NCBI GenBank assembly: GCA_003225555.1 | Contig: QIAM01000077.1 | Location: 62,001-126,000, forward strand | From: Acidobacteriota bacterium | GTDB lineage: Bacteria; Acidobacteriota; Terriglobia; Terriglobales; Acidobacteriaceae | Reading direction: 5' to 3' | Length of the DNA stretch: 64,000 nucleotides | In this document: positions 1 to 9,088 of the stretch, one piece after another | Position numbering within the stretch: position 1 is the stretch's first letter | How the letters are laid out: the number at the start of each line of letters is the position of its first letter | The notes under the pieces: generated by a model | Database searches by the model: none | The model's input: only the letters and a program-made list of their open reading frames with translations | What the model was told of the DNA's origin: nothing | Translations under genes and position numbers: made by a program

Positions 1-1696
1 TTACGACCGCTGGCGTTCCCGCCCGGTCGGTGTCGCTCAGGTCACGGCCGCGAAGGATCGGGATGTGCAGCGCAGCTATGTACCCCGGGGTGGTGAGACG
101 AACATCAACCTCCGGCTGCTCCGACATCGGCACTAGAGGACGGCCTTCGACAGCGATGGGTTGATGCGAGCCTCCCGTAAGAGGAACGTCGTCAACCACG
201 CCCGCGGATTCGACACCCGGTAACGTTCGCACCCGCTGCAGCACTTGCTCGAAGAACCTGACCTGCTCGGCTGGCGTGGGAAATTTCGTCCGGGAGACCA
301 TAGCGGTCAGGGTCAAAACATGGCGCGACTCGAACCCTGGATTCACGCCCTGAAGTTTCTGAAAACTGCGGATCATGAGGCCTGCGCCAATCAGCAAGAT
401 CAGCGAAAGAGCGACCTCTGACACGACCAGAATGCTGCGGGTTCGATGCCCCCCTGAATCGCTGTCGGTGCGTCCTAATCCTTCTTTTAGAGACTGGCTG
501 ACGTTTCCCCGCGTTAGGCGCAGACCCGGAAGAACTCCCGCCAAAATCCCGCTGGCAAAGGAAATCACGGCCGTGAAGGCAAGGACCTTGGCATCCAGCC
601 CGACTTCAATTGATTGAGGAAGCTTGTCCGCCAGGAAGGCCATGATCAGCCGGACGCCGATATGGGCCCATGTCAATCCAAGTAGCCCTCCCGCGATGGC
701 AAGCAGCACAGACTCAGTAAGGATTTGCCGCAGCACGCGGGCTGAGCTGGCGCCCAGAGCGGTTCTAATCGCAATTTCCTTCTGGCGGCTGAAAGTCCTG
801 GCCAGTGCAAGGTTGGCCACATTGACGCTGGCGATGAGAAGCACGAACGCCACAGCCCCCAATAAGACCAGCAGCGCCGGGCGCACATCACTGACCAGAT
901 CGTCGTGCAGCGGCACAACCGCCGCGCCCCAACCTTTGTTGTCCTCCGGGTACTGCTGTTCCAGCCGGCTGGAGATTGTGTTCATCTCTGCCTGAGCCTG
1001 TTTCAAGTCGATGCCTGGCTTGAGACGGGCGACAACGATGGAGTGATGCTCTCCCCGGACGGCGCGTTCTTTGTCTGTCCAGGCCATCGGCGTCCACATC
1101 TGGGCAAAGTCGGGAAAGCGGAAGCTGGGCGGCATGACTCCGGCAACCAGGTAGCTCTGCCCGTCCATGTTGATGTGGTGCCCGACGATGTCAGCATTCG
1201 AGCCGAAGTGGTCCTGCCAGAAACGGTGGCTGAGAACCACCACGTGCGAGCGGCCTGGTTGATCTTCCTCTGGAAAGAACACACGCCCCAGCATCGGTTG
1301 AACGCCCAGGGTCGCAAAGAAGCCCGACGACACCGCGCTGGCGTCGACCTGTTCAGGTTTCTGGCCGCCGGTCAGAGTGAGACCGCCGTGATAGTTGTAG
1401 ATCGCCATCTGCTCGAAGACCTGGTTCTGGCTCTGCCAATCCAGGTAGTTGGCCGCTGACACGGCGAACGTGGTCATCCCGGGGAAACTCTTGGCCGGCG
1501 GCACGTGCCAGATCCGAACCAACTGGGCGGGGTTCTTGAACGCAAGCGGGCGGAGCAGCACGCCGTTCACCACGCTGAAGATTGCGGTATTGGCGCCGAT
1601 TCCCAGCGCAAGGGTGATTACCGCAACGGCTGTAAAGCCGGGGCTCTTACGAAGTTGCCGAACCGCGTAGCGAAAATCTTGAAACATTCCATTCAT
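1..1696 (-). CDS. ADOP/MacB-type ABC transporter permease, C-terminus cut by window edge
   Basis: Inner-membrane permease of the FtsX/MacB class, last visible gene of a seven-gene minus-strand operon. About 565 residues are visible and the frame is open to base 1, so the C-terminal third is missing. The N-terminus has the family opening ([17 protein letters not shown]), a first membrane helix near residues 20-42, a periplasmic MacB_PCD-like region, and an FtsX domain from about residue 265 (DVRPALLVLLGAVAF, then NVANLALAR and the RTALGAS loop). A further helix near 418-440 leads into a second periplasmic domain, where the window ends. The start at 1696 lies 9 bp after the previous gene's stop. 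No ATPase motifs are present, so it would depend on the single ATPase encoded upstream. The substrate cannot be read from sequence. Confidence 0.9.
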   Translation of the reverse strand, partial: MNGMFQDFRYAVRQLRKSPGFTAVAVITLALGIGANTAIFSVVNGVLLRPLAFKNPAQLVRIWHVPPAKSFPGMTTFAVSAANYLDWQSQNQVFEQMAIYNYHGGLTLTGGQKPEQVDASAVSSGFFATLGVQPMLGRVFFPEEDQPGRSHVVVLSHRFWQDHFGSNADIVGHHINMDGQSYLVAGVMPPSFRFPDFAQMWTPMAWTDKERAVRGEHHSIVVARLKPGIDLKQAQAEMNTISSRLEQQYPEDNKGWGAAVVPLHDDLVSDVRPALLVLLGAVAFVLLIASVNVANLALARTFSRQKEIAIRTALGASSARVLRQILTESVLLAIAGGLLGLTWAHIGVRLIMAFLADKLPQSIEVGLDAKVLAFTAVISFASGILAGVLPGLRLTRGNVSQSLKEGLGRTDSDSGGHRTRSILVVSEVALSLILLIGAGLMIRSFQKLQGVNPGFESRHVLTLTAMVSRTKFPTPAEQVRFFEQVLQRVRTLPGVESAGVVDDVPLTGGSHQPIAVEGRPLVPMSEQPEVDVRLTTPGYIAALHIPILRGRDLSDTDRAGTPAVV

Positions 1697-1705
1697 GACA
1701 ATCCC

Positions 1706-4192
1706 CTACTCAAAGCGCAATGCCACCATGGGTTCGACCTTTGCGGCGCGCCATGCGGGAAGGAAAGCTGCTCCGGTTCCAACAAGTGCGACGCAGGTGA
1801 TCGCCCACGCAAAGCTGAGCGGATCGAATGAAGACAACTGATAAAGCATCGAGCCAAGAAAACCAGAAGACAGTAGCGCAAGCGGAAAACCCACCACCGC
1901 ACCCGCCATGCTGACCAGGAGGCTTTCGCGCATAACCATCCAGAGCACCTCGCCACGTTGGGCTCCAAGCGCCATGCGAGTTCCGATTTCGCGGGTGCGG
2001 CGGTTCGTCCGATAGGACAAAGTGCCATAGAGCCCGGTCGCCACCAGCAGCGCTGCGAGTGCGCCGAAAAAGCCTCCGAGTCGCGCGAACATTCGTGGTT
2101 GCGAGTAAGACTCTTCGAACTGGGCGCGCTGGGTCATCGGTTTGACCAGCGGCACGTTGGGATCGATGTCGTGAACCGTGCGACGAATCGTCAGCAGCAG
2201 GTTCAGCGGTTCGCCGTTGACCCGGACCTCGAAGTGCATCGTCTCTCCGGCGTTCACGTTCTGAAAGCCCGCGTAATAGGCCATCGGCCTGGGCTTCTCA
2301 TCGACGCTGGTGTAGTTGTTGTCTCTCACCACGCCGATGATCGTTCTGTTGTCGCGAACCTTGTGTCCCAGGGGATTGGTGTTCGGCAGGAAGCGCTTCA
2401 CAAAGGTTTCATTCACTATCGCAACAGGTAGAGAGGACGGAGTGTCAGCGTCGGTGATGTCGCGGCCTTCAAGGATTGGGACTCGGAGGACGTGAAAGTA
2501 GTCGGGCCCGACGCGGTTGCTGCGCACGCTAGCGCCAGAGCCAAACTTTTGTTCGAGCTTGACTCCATCCACATCGTCCGGGTTGTTATTGCTCCATCCC
2601 GACCCGATGCGGTTCTCCATCAGCGTGGCGGATTCCACACCGGGCAGTGCTCGAATGCGGTCGAGGAGAGTGCGGTAAAAAAAGGACGTTTCCTGGATGG
2701 TATGAGCGTTCTGTGGAGTGATGCCAAAGACGAGCAGACCATCGGCATTCATTCCCAGGTCTTGCGCGTCGTAGTTTCGAAGAGTACGCAGGAGAAGTCC
2801 TGCGGCAACCATGAGTACGAGGCAAATTGCCACTTGAGAGGCCATGAGGACTCTGCCGCCAAGCAAGCGCCGGCTGTTTTGCGTGATGTTTGTGGCGGTA
2901 TCGCGGAGCACGCCGGAAACGGGGACGCGCAGCGCCATCCATAGCGGCACAAGGCTAAAGGCAAGAGCACTGGTCGCAGAAATACCAAGAGTGAAGAACA
3001 ATACGTTGCGATTCGGCTCTAGACCGGTTTCGATTCCCGACCAAGCTGCCAGCGCGTCGGTGGCAACCACCGCAAATCCCCAACCGAGAGCCGCCCCGGC
3101 CATTACCAACAACGAACTCTCAGTTAAGAGCTGGCGGAAAAGGTGCCTTCGCTCCGCGCCGATCGCCATACGCAGGCTGAATTCACGCTGTCTCACCTCA
3201 TTTCGAGCCGTGATCAACAGGGCTACATTGCTGCAGGCAATGAGCAGAACTAGAAACACCAGAGCCATCAGGATGCGCACGGGCTCGCGATATTGCTGGT
3301 TGTAGCCCTCGATTCCCTTGGCGGGATCAAAACTCAGCAGCGGCTTCCACTGTTTTGAATCAATCGTGCCAACGCCTATCTTGGCGGCTTCGCCGAACGT
3401 GGATTGCAGCGCAACCTGTGCCTGCTCTGGCGTGACTTGCGGGCGGAGCCGCGCGACCAGCGGCAGGCACCACCATTTCGGCGTACCGTACAGCGAATTT
3501 ATGTTTGCCGGTGCAGCCCAGGCGTTGAGTTCCGGGCGACTTTGCAGCGGAATCCAGAAATCGGTTGAGGTCGCCGGCTCAATTCCATGAAATCCTCGCG
3601 CCGCAAGTCCCACGATTGTGAACGGGACATTCTTGATGAAGAACGTTGTCCCGAGAATTCCAGAAGCTCGCGCGAAGCGGCGGGTCCAATAGTCGTAACG
3701 GATGACCGCGACCGGGGAGTGGTCTTTTTCATCGTCGGCAGAAAAGCCGCGGCCGAGAAGGATTTCCGCGCTGAGGCCGGAAAAGAAGTTTCCACTGACT
3801 TCGTCTCCCTGCGCTTCCTCGGGCGTGTCGCCGTAGCGAACGGCGACCTTGCCGATACTCAGCGGAGCGTAGGCGATCAGATCTTGCAAGACATCATGGC
3901 GCTCGCGTAACGCTTCGAACACAGGCTCCGAAAAAGAGGTATCGCTATTTCCTGTATTCCACGCGCCCGGAGGCTGGTTGCCGGCGACAGTCTGCAAATA
4001 GTAAAGTCGATGCGGATCACGCACCGGCAGCGTGCGCAACAACACGGCATCCATCACACTGAAAACGGCCGTGTTCGCTCCGATGCCCAAAGCCAGAGTT
4101 GCAACCGCTACAAGCGCGAAGCCGGGGCTCTTGCGCAGTGGCCGCAGAGCGTAACGAACGTTTTGGAGAATGCCGGTCATATTTGTTCTCAT
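1706..4192 (-). CDS. ADOP/MacB-type ABC transporter permease
   Basis: Full-length duplicated-domain permease (828 aa). Order: helix 1 near residues 25-45, periplasmic MacB_PCD domain, FtsX domain about 305-425 with three helices, another helix about 447-468, second periplasmic domain, and a C-terminal FtsX domain about 705-820. It ends in the paralogue signature WRAAKVEPMVALRFE. It has eight predicted helices and no nucleotide-binding motifs. The ATG at 4192 overlaps the stop of the preceding permease by 4 bp (ATGA), so translation is probably coupled. A start at the fifth codon (MTGILQ) would match the paralogues better. The second FtsX block keeps the conserved TREIGTRMALGA loop thought to contact the ATPase. 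It is the most divergent of the array in its first periplasmic domain. Confidence 0.93.
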   Translation of the reverse strand: MRTNMTGILQNVRYALRPLRKSPGFALVAVATLALGIGANTAVFSVMDAVLLRTLPVRDPHRLYYLQTVAGNQPPGAWNTGNSDTSFSEPVFEALRERHDVLQDLIAYAPLSIGKVAVRYGDTPEEAQGDEVSGNFFSGLSAEILLGRGFSADDEKDHSPVAVIRYDYWTRRFARASGILGTTFFIKNVPFTIVGLAARGFHGIEPATSTDFWIPLQSRPELNAWAAPANINSLYGTPKWWCLPLVARLRPQVTPEQAQVALQSTFGEAAKIGVGTIDSKQWKPLLSFDPAKGIEGYNQQYREPVRILMALVFLVLLIACSNVALLITARNEVRQREFSLRMAIGAERRHLFRQLLTESSLLVMAGAALGWGFAVVATDALAAWSGIETGLEPNRNVLFFTLGISATSALAFSLVPLWMALRVPVSGVLRDTATNITQNSRRLLGGRVLMASQVAICLVLMVAAGLLLRTLRNYDAQDLGMNADGLLVFGITPQNAHTIQETSFFYRTLLDRIRALPGVESATLMENRIGSGWSNNNPDDVDGVKLEQKFGSGASVRSNRVGPDYFHVLRVPILEGRDITDADTPSSLPVAIVNETFVKRFLPNTNPLGHKVRDNRTIIGVVRDNNYTSVDEKPRPMAYYAGFQNVNAGETMHFEVRVNGEPLNLLLTIRRTVHDIDPNVPLVKPMTQRAQFEESYSQPRMFARLGGFFGALAALLVATGLYGTLSYRTNRRTREIGTRMALGAQRGEVLWMVMRESLLVSMAGAVVGFPLALLSSGFLGSMLYQLSSFDPLSFAWAITCVALVGTGAAFLPAWRAAKVEPMVALRFE

Positions 4193-6642
4193 TCGTAGCG
4201 CAAAGCCACTACAGGATCGACTCTGGTTGCGCGGCGCGCCGGGATGTAGCAGGCAGCCAGAGCAACCAGCGTCAGCAAGACGGCGACTCCGCTAAAGGTA
4301 AGCGGATCGGTGACCCCTACTCCATAGAGCATGCTGGTCATGAGACGGGTGAGGCCGAACGCGGCGGCCAGGCCTACAGCCACTCCGAGTCCAGCAAGTT
4401 TCCCCCCGCGTCCCAGGATCAAACGCAGAATGTCTCGAGGCTCCGCGCCTAAAGCCATGCGGATGCCGATCTCATGCGAGCGCTGGCCGACGACATAAGA
4501 AATGACCCCATAGATGCCCACGCTTGCCAGCAACAGGGCTAACACAGCGAAGGACACAAGCAGGATCATCGAGAATCGTTGCGAGGCCACCGAGTCGGCG
4601 ATCATGGAATCCATGGTTTGTGCACCGAAGATGACTTGCTGGCTGCTCATCTGCACGCTGGCGCGGTGGATGGATTCGAGAAGGCCCGAGACACTAGCTG
4701 CGCGGACTATCACGCCGGAGCCTGACGGAGTCATGGCGACGAACTCGTCCGGCATCTGCATGCAGGGGATATAGAGTTCAGCGCGGAGCGACTGTTGCTC
4801 GTCCGTATTCAGGCCCCACTGCTTGACGTGGCCGACCACGCCGACGATTTCGGCCAGCTGGCCCTTCTTGCTCGGCAGGTGGATTCGCTTGCCCACGGCG
4901 TCCTGGCCGGGGAAAAACTTCTCGGCAAACATCTCATCGACCACGACCACGAGCGGGGAATGATCGTTGTCTTGCTGCGCAAAGAACCGGCCGCGCCGCA
5001 ACGGGATGCCCATCGCTTTCAGATAATCGGGCTCGACCATGTAATCGATGGCCCAGTTCATGTCGTTCTCGTTGGCGGGCTTCGGTTGACCTTCAAGCCA
5101 GAAGAGTTGTTCGTCGTCACTGCCAAGAGGAACCGCGCCCCAGGTTTGCGAAACGGCCTGGATTCCGGGCACCGCGGCCAGCCTTTCATCGAAGTCTCGA
5201 AAGGCGGCGCGGACCGCGTCCGGCTTGGCATGCATCATTGAGGGCGGGAGGGAAAGTCCAAAGGTGAGCACATTGTGCGGGCTGAAGCCGGGATTGATGC
5301 TCCACAGCTTTGCCAGGCTGCGGATGGTGAGTCCCGCGCCAATCAAGAGCACAAGGGCCAGCGCCATTTCTACTACTACGAACACACTCGGGGTTCGAGA
5401 GCGAGCACCGCTTGCGCCTCGGCCGCCTTGTTTCAGCGTTTCGTGCAAGTCAGGCCGCGCGGTCTTGAACGCGGGCGTGAGTCCAAAGACAATTCCTGCC
5501 AGCAAGGAGATGATGGCGGTGAACAGCAATACATGGGAGTCCAGTCCAACTTGTTCTGCACGAGGCAGCGCCGCAGGCAAGACACCGAGGGCGGCCCGCG
5601 TTCCCCATGCGGCGAGGAACAAGCCAAGTCCTCCACCCATGAGTGCCAACAAGATACTTTCAGTAAGCAACTGACGCACGACGCGCGCCCGGGTCGCTCC
5701 CAGGGCGGCACGAACCGCGAATTCGCGCGTGCGGCTGGTCGAGCGGGCCAACAGCAAATTGGCAACGTTCACGCACGCAATCAGAAGGACAAAGCCAACT
5801 GCCGCGAGCAGCACGAGCAGCAACGGACGCACATTGCCGATCATCATGGCTTTCAGAGGAGTGAGCTTCGCTGTGATCCCTTTGTCGGCATCGGGGAAGG
5901 CGTTGGCAAGATTGCGAGTGACGCCGTCCATGTCAGCCTGGGCCTGCTGCAGCGTTACGCCCGGCTTGAGGCGGGCGATGCCGTGGAATCCCAGGCCTGC
6001 GCCGCGCTGCAGCAACAGTGGATTGCTCCACTGACCGATGGGCGCGTAAACGTCCGCTTCGCGGAAACCAGGAACGTTCATAGGCAAGCTCGCGGGGATG
6101 ACTCCCACGATGGTGTAGTCCCTGGCGTCGAGCGTGATGTTTTTTCCGAGGATGTCAGGGGCGGAGCTGAGCTTGCGCTGCCACAGTCCGGCGCTGATGA
6201 GAGCGACTGGACCGGCTCCGACGCGCTCTTCATCTTGCGCGAAGGTGCGGCCAATCACCGGCTTGATGCCTAACACCGTGAAGAAATCGGACGAAACAAA
6301 ATCGGCATTGACCTGCTCGGCTTCGCCGATGCCGGTGAGACTGAACGCATATGTACGCGAGAGGGCCATGGAGGAGAATGTGTGATTGTCCTTCTGCCAG
6401 TCGCGGAAATTTGGATAGGAAACGGAGCCGCCTTCGAAGTTGGGCTTGTTCTCGTGCAGAGTGATCAGTTTATCCGGCTCAGGAAAGGGCAGAGGGCTGA
6501 GCAAAACGCCGTTGATCACGGAGAACAGTGCGGTATTGGCTCCGATACCGAGGGCCAGAGTGATCACTGCGATCGCGGTGAAGGTGGGACTCTTCATCAA
6601 CATGCGGCAGCCGTAGCGAATGTCTTGCAGCAGAGTTTCCAT
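4189..6642 (-). CDS. ADOP/MacB-type ABC transporter permease
   Basis: Duplicated FtsX/MacB permease (817 aa). It opens METLLQDIRYGCRMLMKSP with a first helix near residues 20-42. An FtsX domain follows at about 270-390 (CVNVANLLLARSTSRTREF then RAALGATRARVVRQLLTES), a helix near 415-435, a second periplasmic domain, and a C-terminal FtsX block with [19 protein letters not shown]. It closes with ARRATRVDPVVALRYE. It sits in the middle of the operon: 16 bp after the upstream permease and 4 bp overlapping the next. The family is known from Acidobacteriota as large sets of usually orphan permeases; here it lies with an ATPase and an adaptor, so membership of one exporter complex is inferred from context. 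The substrate is unknown. Confidence 0.94.
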   Translation of the reverse strand: METLLQDIRYGCRMLMKSPTFTAIAVITLALGIGANTALFSVINGVLLSPLPFPEPDKLITLHENKPNFEGGSVSYPNFRDWQKDNHTFSSMALSRTYAFSLTGIGEAEQVNADFVSSDFFTVLGIKPVIGRTFAQDEERVGAGPVALISAGLWQRKLSSAPDILGKNITLDARDYTIVGVIPASLPMNVPGFREADVYAPIGQWSNPLLLQRGAGLGFHGIARLKPGVTLQQAQADMDGVTRNLANAFPDADKGITAKLTPLKAMMIGNVRPLLLVLLAAVGFVLLIACVNVANLLLARSTSRTREFAVRAALGATRARVVRQLLTESILLALMGGGLGLFLAAWGTRAALGVLPAALPRAEQVGLDSHVLLFTAIISLLAGIVFGLTPAFKTARPDLHETLKQGGRGASGARSRTPSVFVVVEMALALVLLIGAGLTIRSLAKLWSINPGFSPHNVLTFGLSLPPSMMHAKPDAVRAAFRDFDERLAAVPGIQAVSQTWGAVPLGSDDEQLFWLEGQPKPANENDMNWAIDYMVEPDYLKAMGIPLRRGRFFAQQDNDHSPLVVVVDEMFAEKFFPGQDAVGKRIHLPSKKGQLAEIVGVVGHVKQWGLNTDEQQSLRAELYIPCMQMPDEFVAMTPSGSGVIVRAASVSGLLESIHRASVQMSSQQVIFGAQTMDSMIADSVASQRFSMILLVSFAVLALLLASVGIYGVISYVVGQRSHEIGIRMALGAEPRDILRLILGRGGKLAGLGVAVGLAAAFGLTRLMTSMLYGVGVTDPLTFSGVAVLLTLVALAACYIPARRATRVDPVVALRYE

Positions 6643-6658
6643 ATCCGGCCTCGAAACT

Positions 6659-9079
6659 TTATTCGTACCGCAATGCGATCATGGGATCGACCGTCATCGC
6701 CCGGCGCGCGGGCACACAGCAAGCCGACAACGACACTGCCGCCACCAGAACAGCTACGCTGATATACGTGATCGAATCCACCGGGCCGACGCCGTAGAGT
6801 TGGCTGGCCAACAGTCGCGTTAGCAGAAACGCCCCCACCAAGCCAAGTGCAATACCAGTGAAGGAGAACTTGGCACCCTCCTTCATGACCAGCCACAAGA
6901 CATCACCACGCCGTGCGCCCAAGGCCATGCGGATCCCCATCTCGCGAGTACGCTTCGATACGAGGAAAGCCAGCACGCCATAGATCCCGACCATTCCCAG
7001 CACAAGAGCTACGCCGGCAAATATCCCGAACAGAAGCGTCGTGGACGCCGGAGTGGATACGGCCTCCGAGACAACCGTACTCATGCTTTTGATTTCGCTG
7101 ACGGGGACCTCCGGGTTCAGCGCCGTAACCGTGCTGCGAAGCAAGGTCGCCGCTTCTGGCGCGCCCGATGTTGTCCGGTATGCGATCGTCATTTCCGCAG
7201 GGACTCGTCCGTCTTCCATGGTCGCTTTGGGGCTATAGGGCACGTAGACCGTGCCATTGATCCAGTCGGGTACGATTCTTTGGAGATCGTAGGTGCGCAC
7301 ATCGGCAAATACTCCGACCACCGTCCGCCATTCGCTTTCTCTAGCGAAACGGACGTGTTTGCCAACGGCAGTCTGTCCCGGCCAGAATTTCTCTGCCGTA
7401 GCCGCGCTCACGACTACCACAGGTGCATTGCTGGACTCGTCCGCATCGGTGAAATGCCTGCCCGACACGACGGGGATTCCCATGACGTGAAAATAGTCGT
7501 GAGTAACCGCTTCAAGCCACATAAGAGGTGAAAGCCCCGCGGTAGCAGGGACATAGTCTTCAAGGTCGACCGAGCGCTTGGTCACGCGCCCTTCCAACGG
7601 AAGATTGTTCACGAGCGCCACGCCACTTACTCCAGGAGAGCTCTGAATCTTCTCCAACAAGACACGATAGAAAGCCAGGCATCGGCCCGGATCATTGCAG
7701 AACGATTGGTTGGGCGTGATGCGCGCTGTGACCACACTGTCGGATTGAAAGCCTGGATTTATGTGCGACAAAGCCCAGAAACTTCGGATCAGAAGTCCTG
7801 CGCCAACAACCAGCAACATGGCAAACGCAATTTCACCGATTGCCAACGCTCCGCGCAGACGCTGAGACACAGAGACTGCGGCGCCCCGTCCCCCAGACTT
7901 AAGCGAATCCGTAGGTGCGGTGCGCGAAGACTGAAGCGCTGGAGCGAGGCCGAAGAGAAAACCGGTCAAGATGGTGAGTCCGGCGCTAAAGGCCAGTACG
8001 CGCCAGTCCATTTGCACATCGAGAAGCCGCGGAGTGTCGGAAGGCAGTGCGGCTTTCAGCAAAGAAAGTCCCAAGGTGGCTAGAACCAGGCCAAGCAAAC
8101 CGCCAAAAGACGCCAGCACCACACTCTCAGTGAGTAGTTGCCGTGCAATCCGCTGCCACCCGGCGCCCAGAGCAGAACGAATGCCGATCTCTTTTTCCCG
8201 GGTCGCGGCGCGTGAGAGTGTGAGGTTCGCAACATTCGCGCACGCGATCATGAGGACCAATGCCACAGCTCCCAGCAAGATAAGCAGCCGTGTGCGCACA
8301 TCTGCGACCATGCCGTTTTGCAACGGCACTGCACTGACATCGGCGTTCCAGGCCGAGGGCATCGGCCATGGAAACAGCTCGCGCACGTGAGACTGGAAGA
8401 TTCGAATCTCAGCATGCGCCTGCTGAATGGTTGAACCGGGACGAAGCCGCCCGATCACGGGCATAAAGTCGTCCGCCCAATAAGCGTGGTCTCGAGGGTC
8501 GTTATGCAACGGCATCCATACTTGTGTTTTCGCCGAGGGGAAACGGAAGTCCGCTGGCATAACGCCAACGACTTGACGGCTTATACCCTCGAGCTCGATG
8601 GAGCGGCCAATAATATTCGGGTTTTTCTCGAAGCGCTGTTCCCAGAGGCCATGGCTCAGGATCACTGCGTTGTCCTGGCCAACACGATCCTCGCCGGGAT
8701 AAAAGATTCGCCCCAGTTCCGGCCGCGCACCCAAAATAGAAAACAGTTCAGCGGAGACCAGGGCGCCAGTCAGGCGGACTGGCTCTTCACGTCTGGTCAA
8801 ATTGAACTCGTGGCCCTCGGCGTAGCCACCGACGTCCATCGTATGAATCTGCTCACGCATCGCAACCAGCGCGCCCTTCGGATACGTGCCGGTCACGCTG
8901 ACCAGTTGCTCGGGCTTGCAATACGGCAGAGGCATGAGGAGGATTCCGTTCACCAGGCTGAAGATAGCTGTGTTGGCTCCGATGCCTAACGCGAGCGTAA
9001 GAACCGCCACCACGGTGAAACCGGGGCTCTTCCGCAGCTGGCGCACGGCATAGCGGATGTCCTGAAACAGTCCACTCAT
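6659..9079 (-). CDS. ADOP/MacB-type ABC transporter permease
   Basis: Duplicated FtsX/MacB permease of 806 aa. The N-terminus ([20 protein letters not shown]) is almost the same as that of the partial permease at the window start, which points to tandem duplication. Visible elements: helix 1 ([20 protein letters not shown]), first periplasmic domain, FtsX block ([38 protein letters not shown]), a central helix near 410-430 ([19 protein letters not shown]), second periplasmic domain, and a C-terminal FtsX block ([19 protein letters not shown]). It ends [16 protein letters not shown]. It follows the upstream permease by 9 bp and has no separate promoter that I can see. Confidence 0.94.
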   Translation of the reverse strand: MSGLFQDIRYAVRQLRKSPGFTVVAVLTLALGIGANTAIFSLVNGILLMPLPYCKPEQLVSVTGTYPKGALVAMREQIHTMDVGGYAEGHEFNLTRREEPVRLTGALVSAELFSILGARPELGRIFYPGEDRVGQDNAVILSHGLWEQRFEKNPNIIGRSIELEGISRQVVGVMPADFRFPSAKTQVWMPLHNDPRDHAYWADDFMPVIGRLRPGSTIQQAHAEIRIFQSHVRELFPWPMPSAWNADVSAVPLQNGMVADVRTRLLILLGAVALVLMIACANVANLTLSRAATREKEIGIRSALGAGWQRIARQLLTESVVLASFGGLLGLVLATLGLSLLKAALPSDTPRLLDVQMDWRVLAFSAGLTILTGFLFGLAPALQSSRTAPTDSLKSGGRGAAVSVSQRLRGALAIGEIAFAMLLVVGAGLLIRSFWALSHINPGFQSDSVVTARITPNQSFCNDPGRCLAFYRVLLEKIQSSPGVSGVALVNNLPLEGRVTKRSVDLEDYVPATAGLSPLMWLEAVTHDYFHVMGIPVVSGRHFTDADESSNAPVVVVSAATAEKFWPGQTAVGKHVRFARESEWRTVVGVFADVRTYDLQRIVPDWINGTVYVPYSPKATMEDGRVPAEMTIAYRTTSGAPEAATLLRSTVTALNPEVPVSEIKSMSTVVSEAVSTPASTTLLFGIFAGVALVLGMVGIYGVLAFLVSKRTREMGIRMALGARRGDVLWLVMKEGAKFSFTGIALGLVGAFLLTRLLASQLYGVGPVDSITYISVAVLVAAVSLSACCVPARRAMTVDPMIALRYE

Positions 9080-9088
9080 CTTGGTCTC

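Noticed and set aside
5275..6273. 332-codon plus-strand frame inside a permease gene
   Set aside because: Shadow of the minus-strand ADOP permease; low-complexity Arg/Gln/Glu-rich product without motifs.
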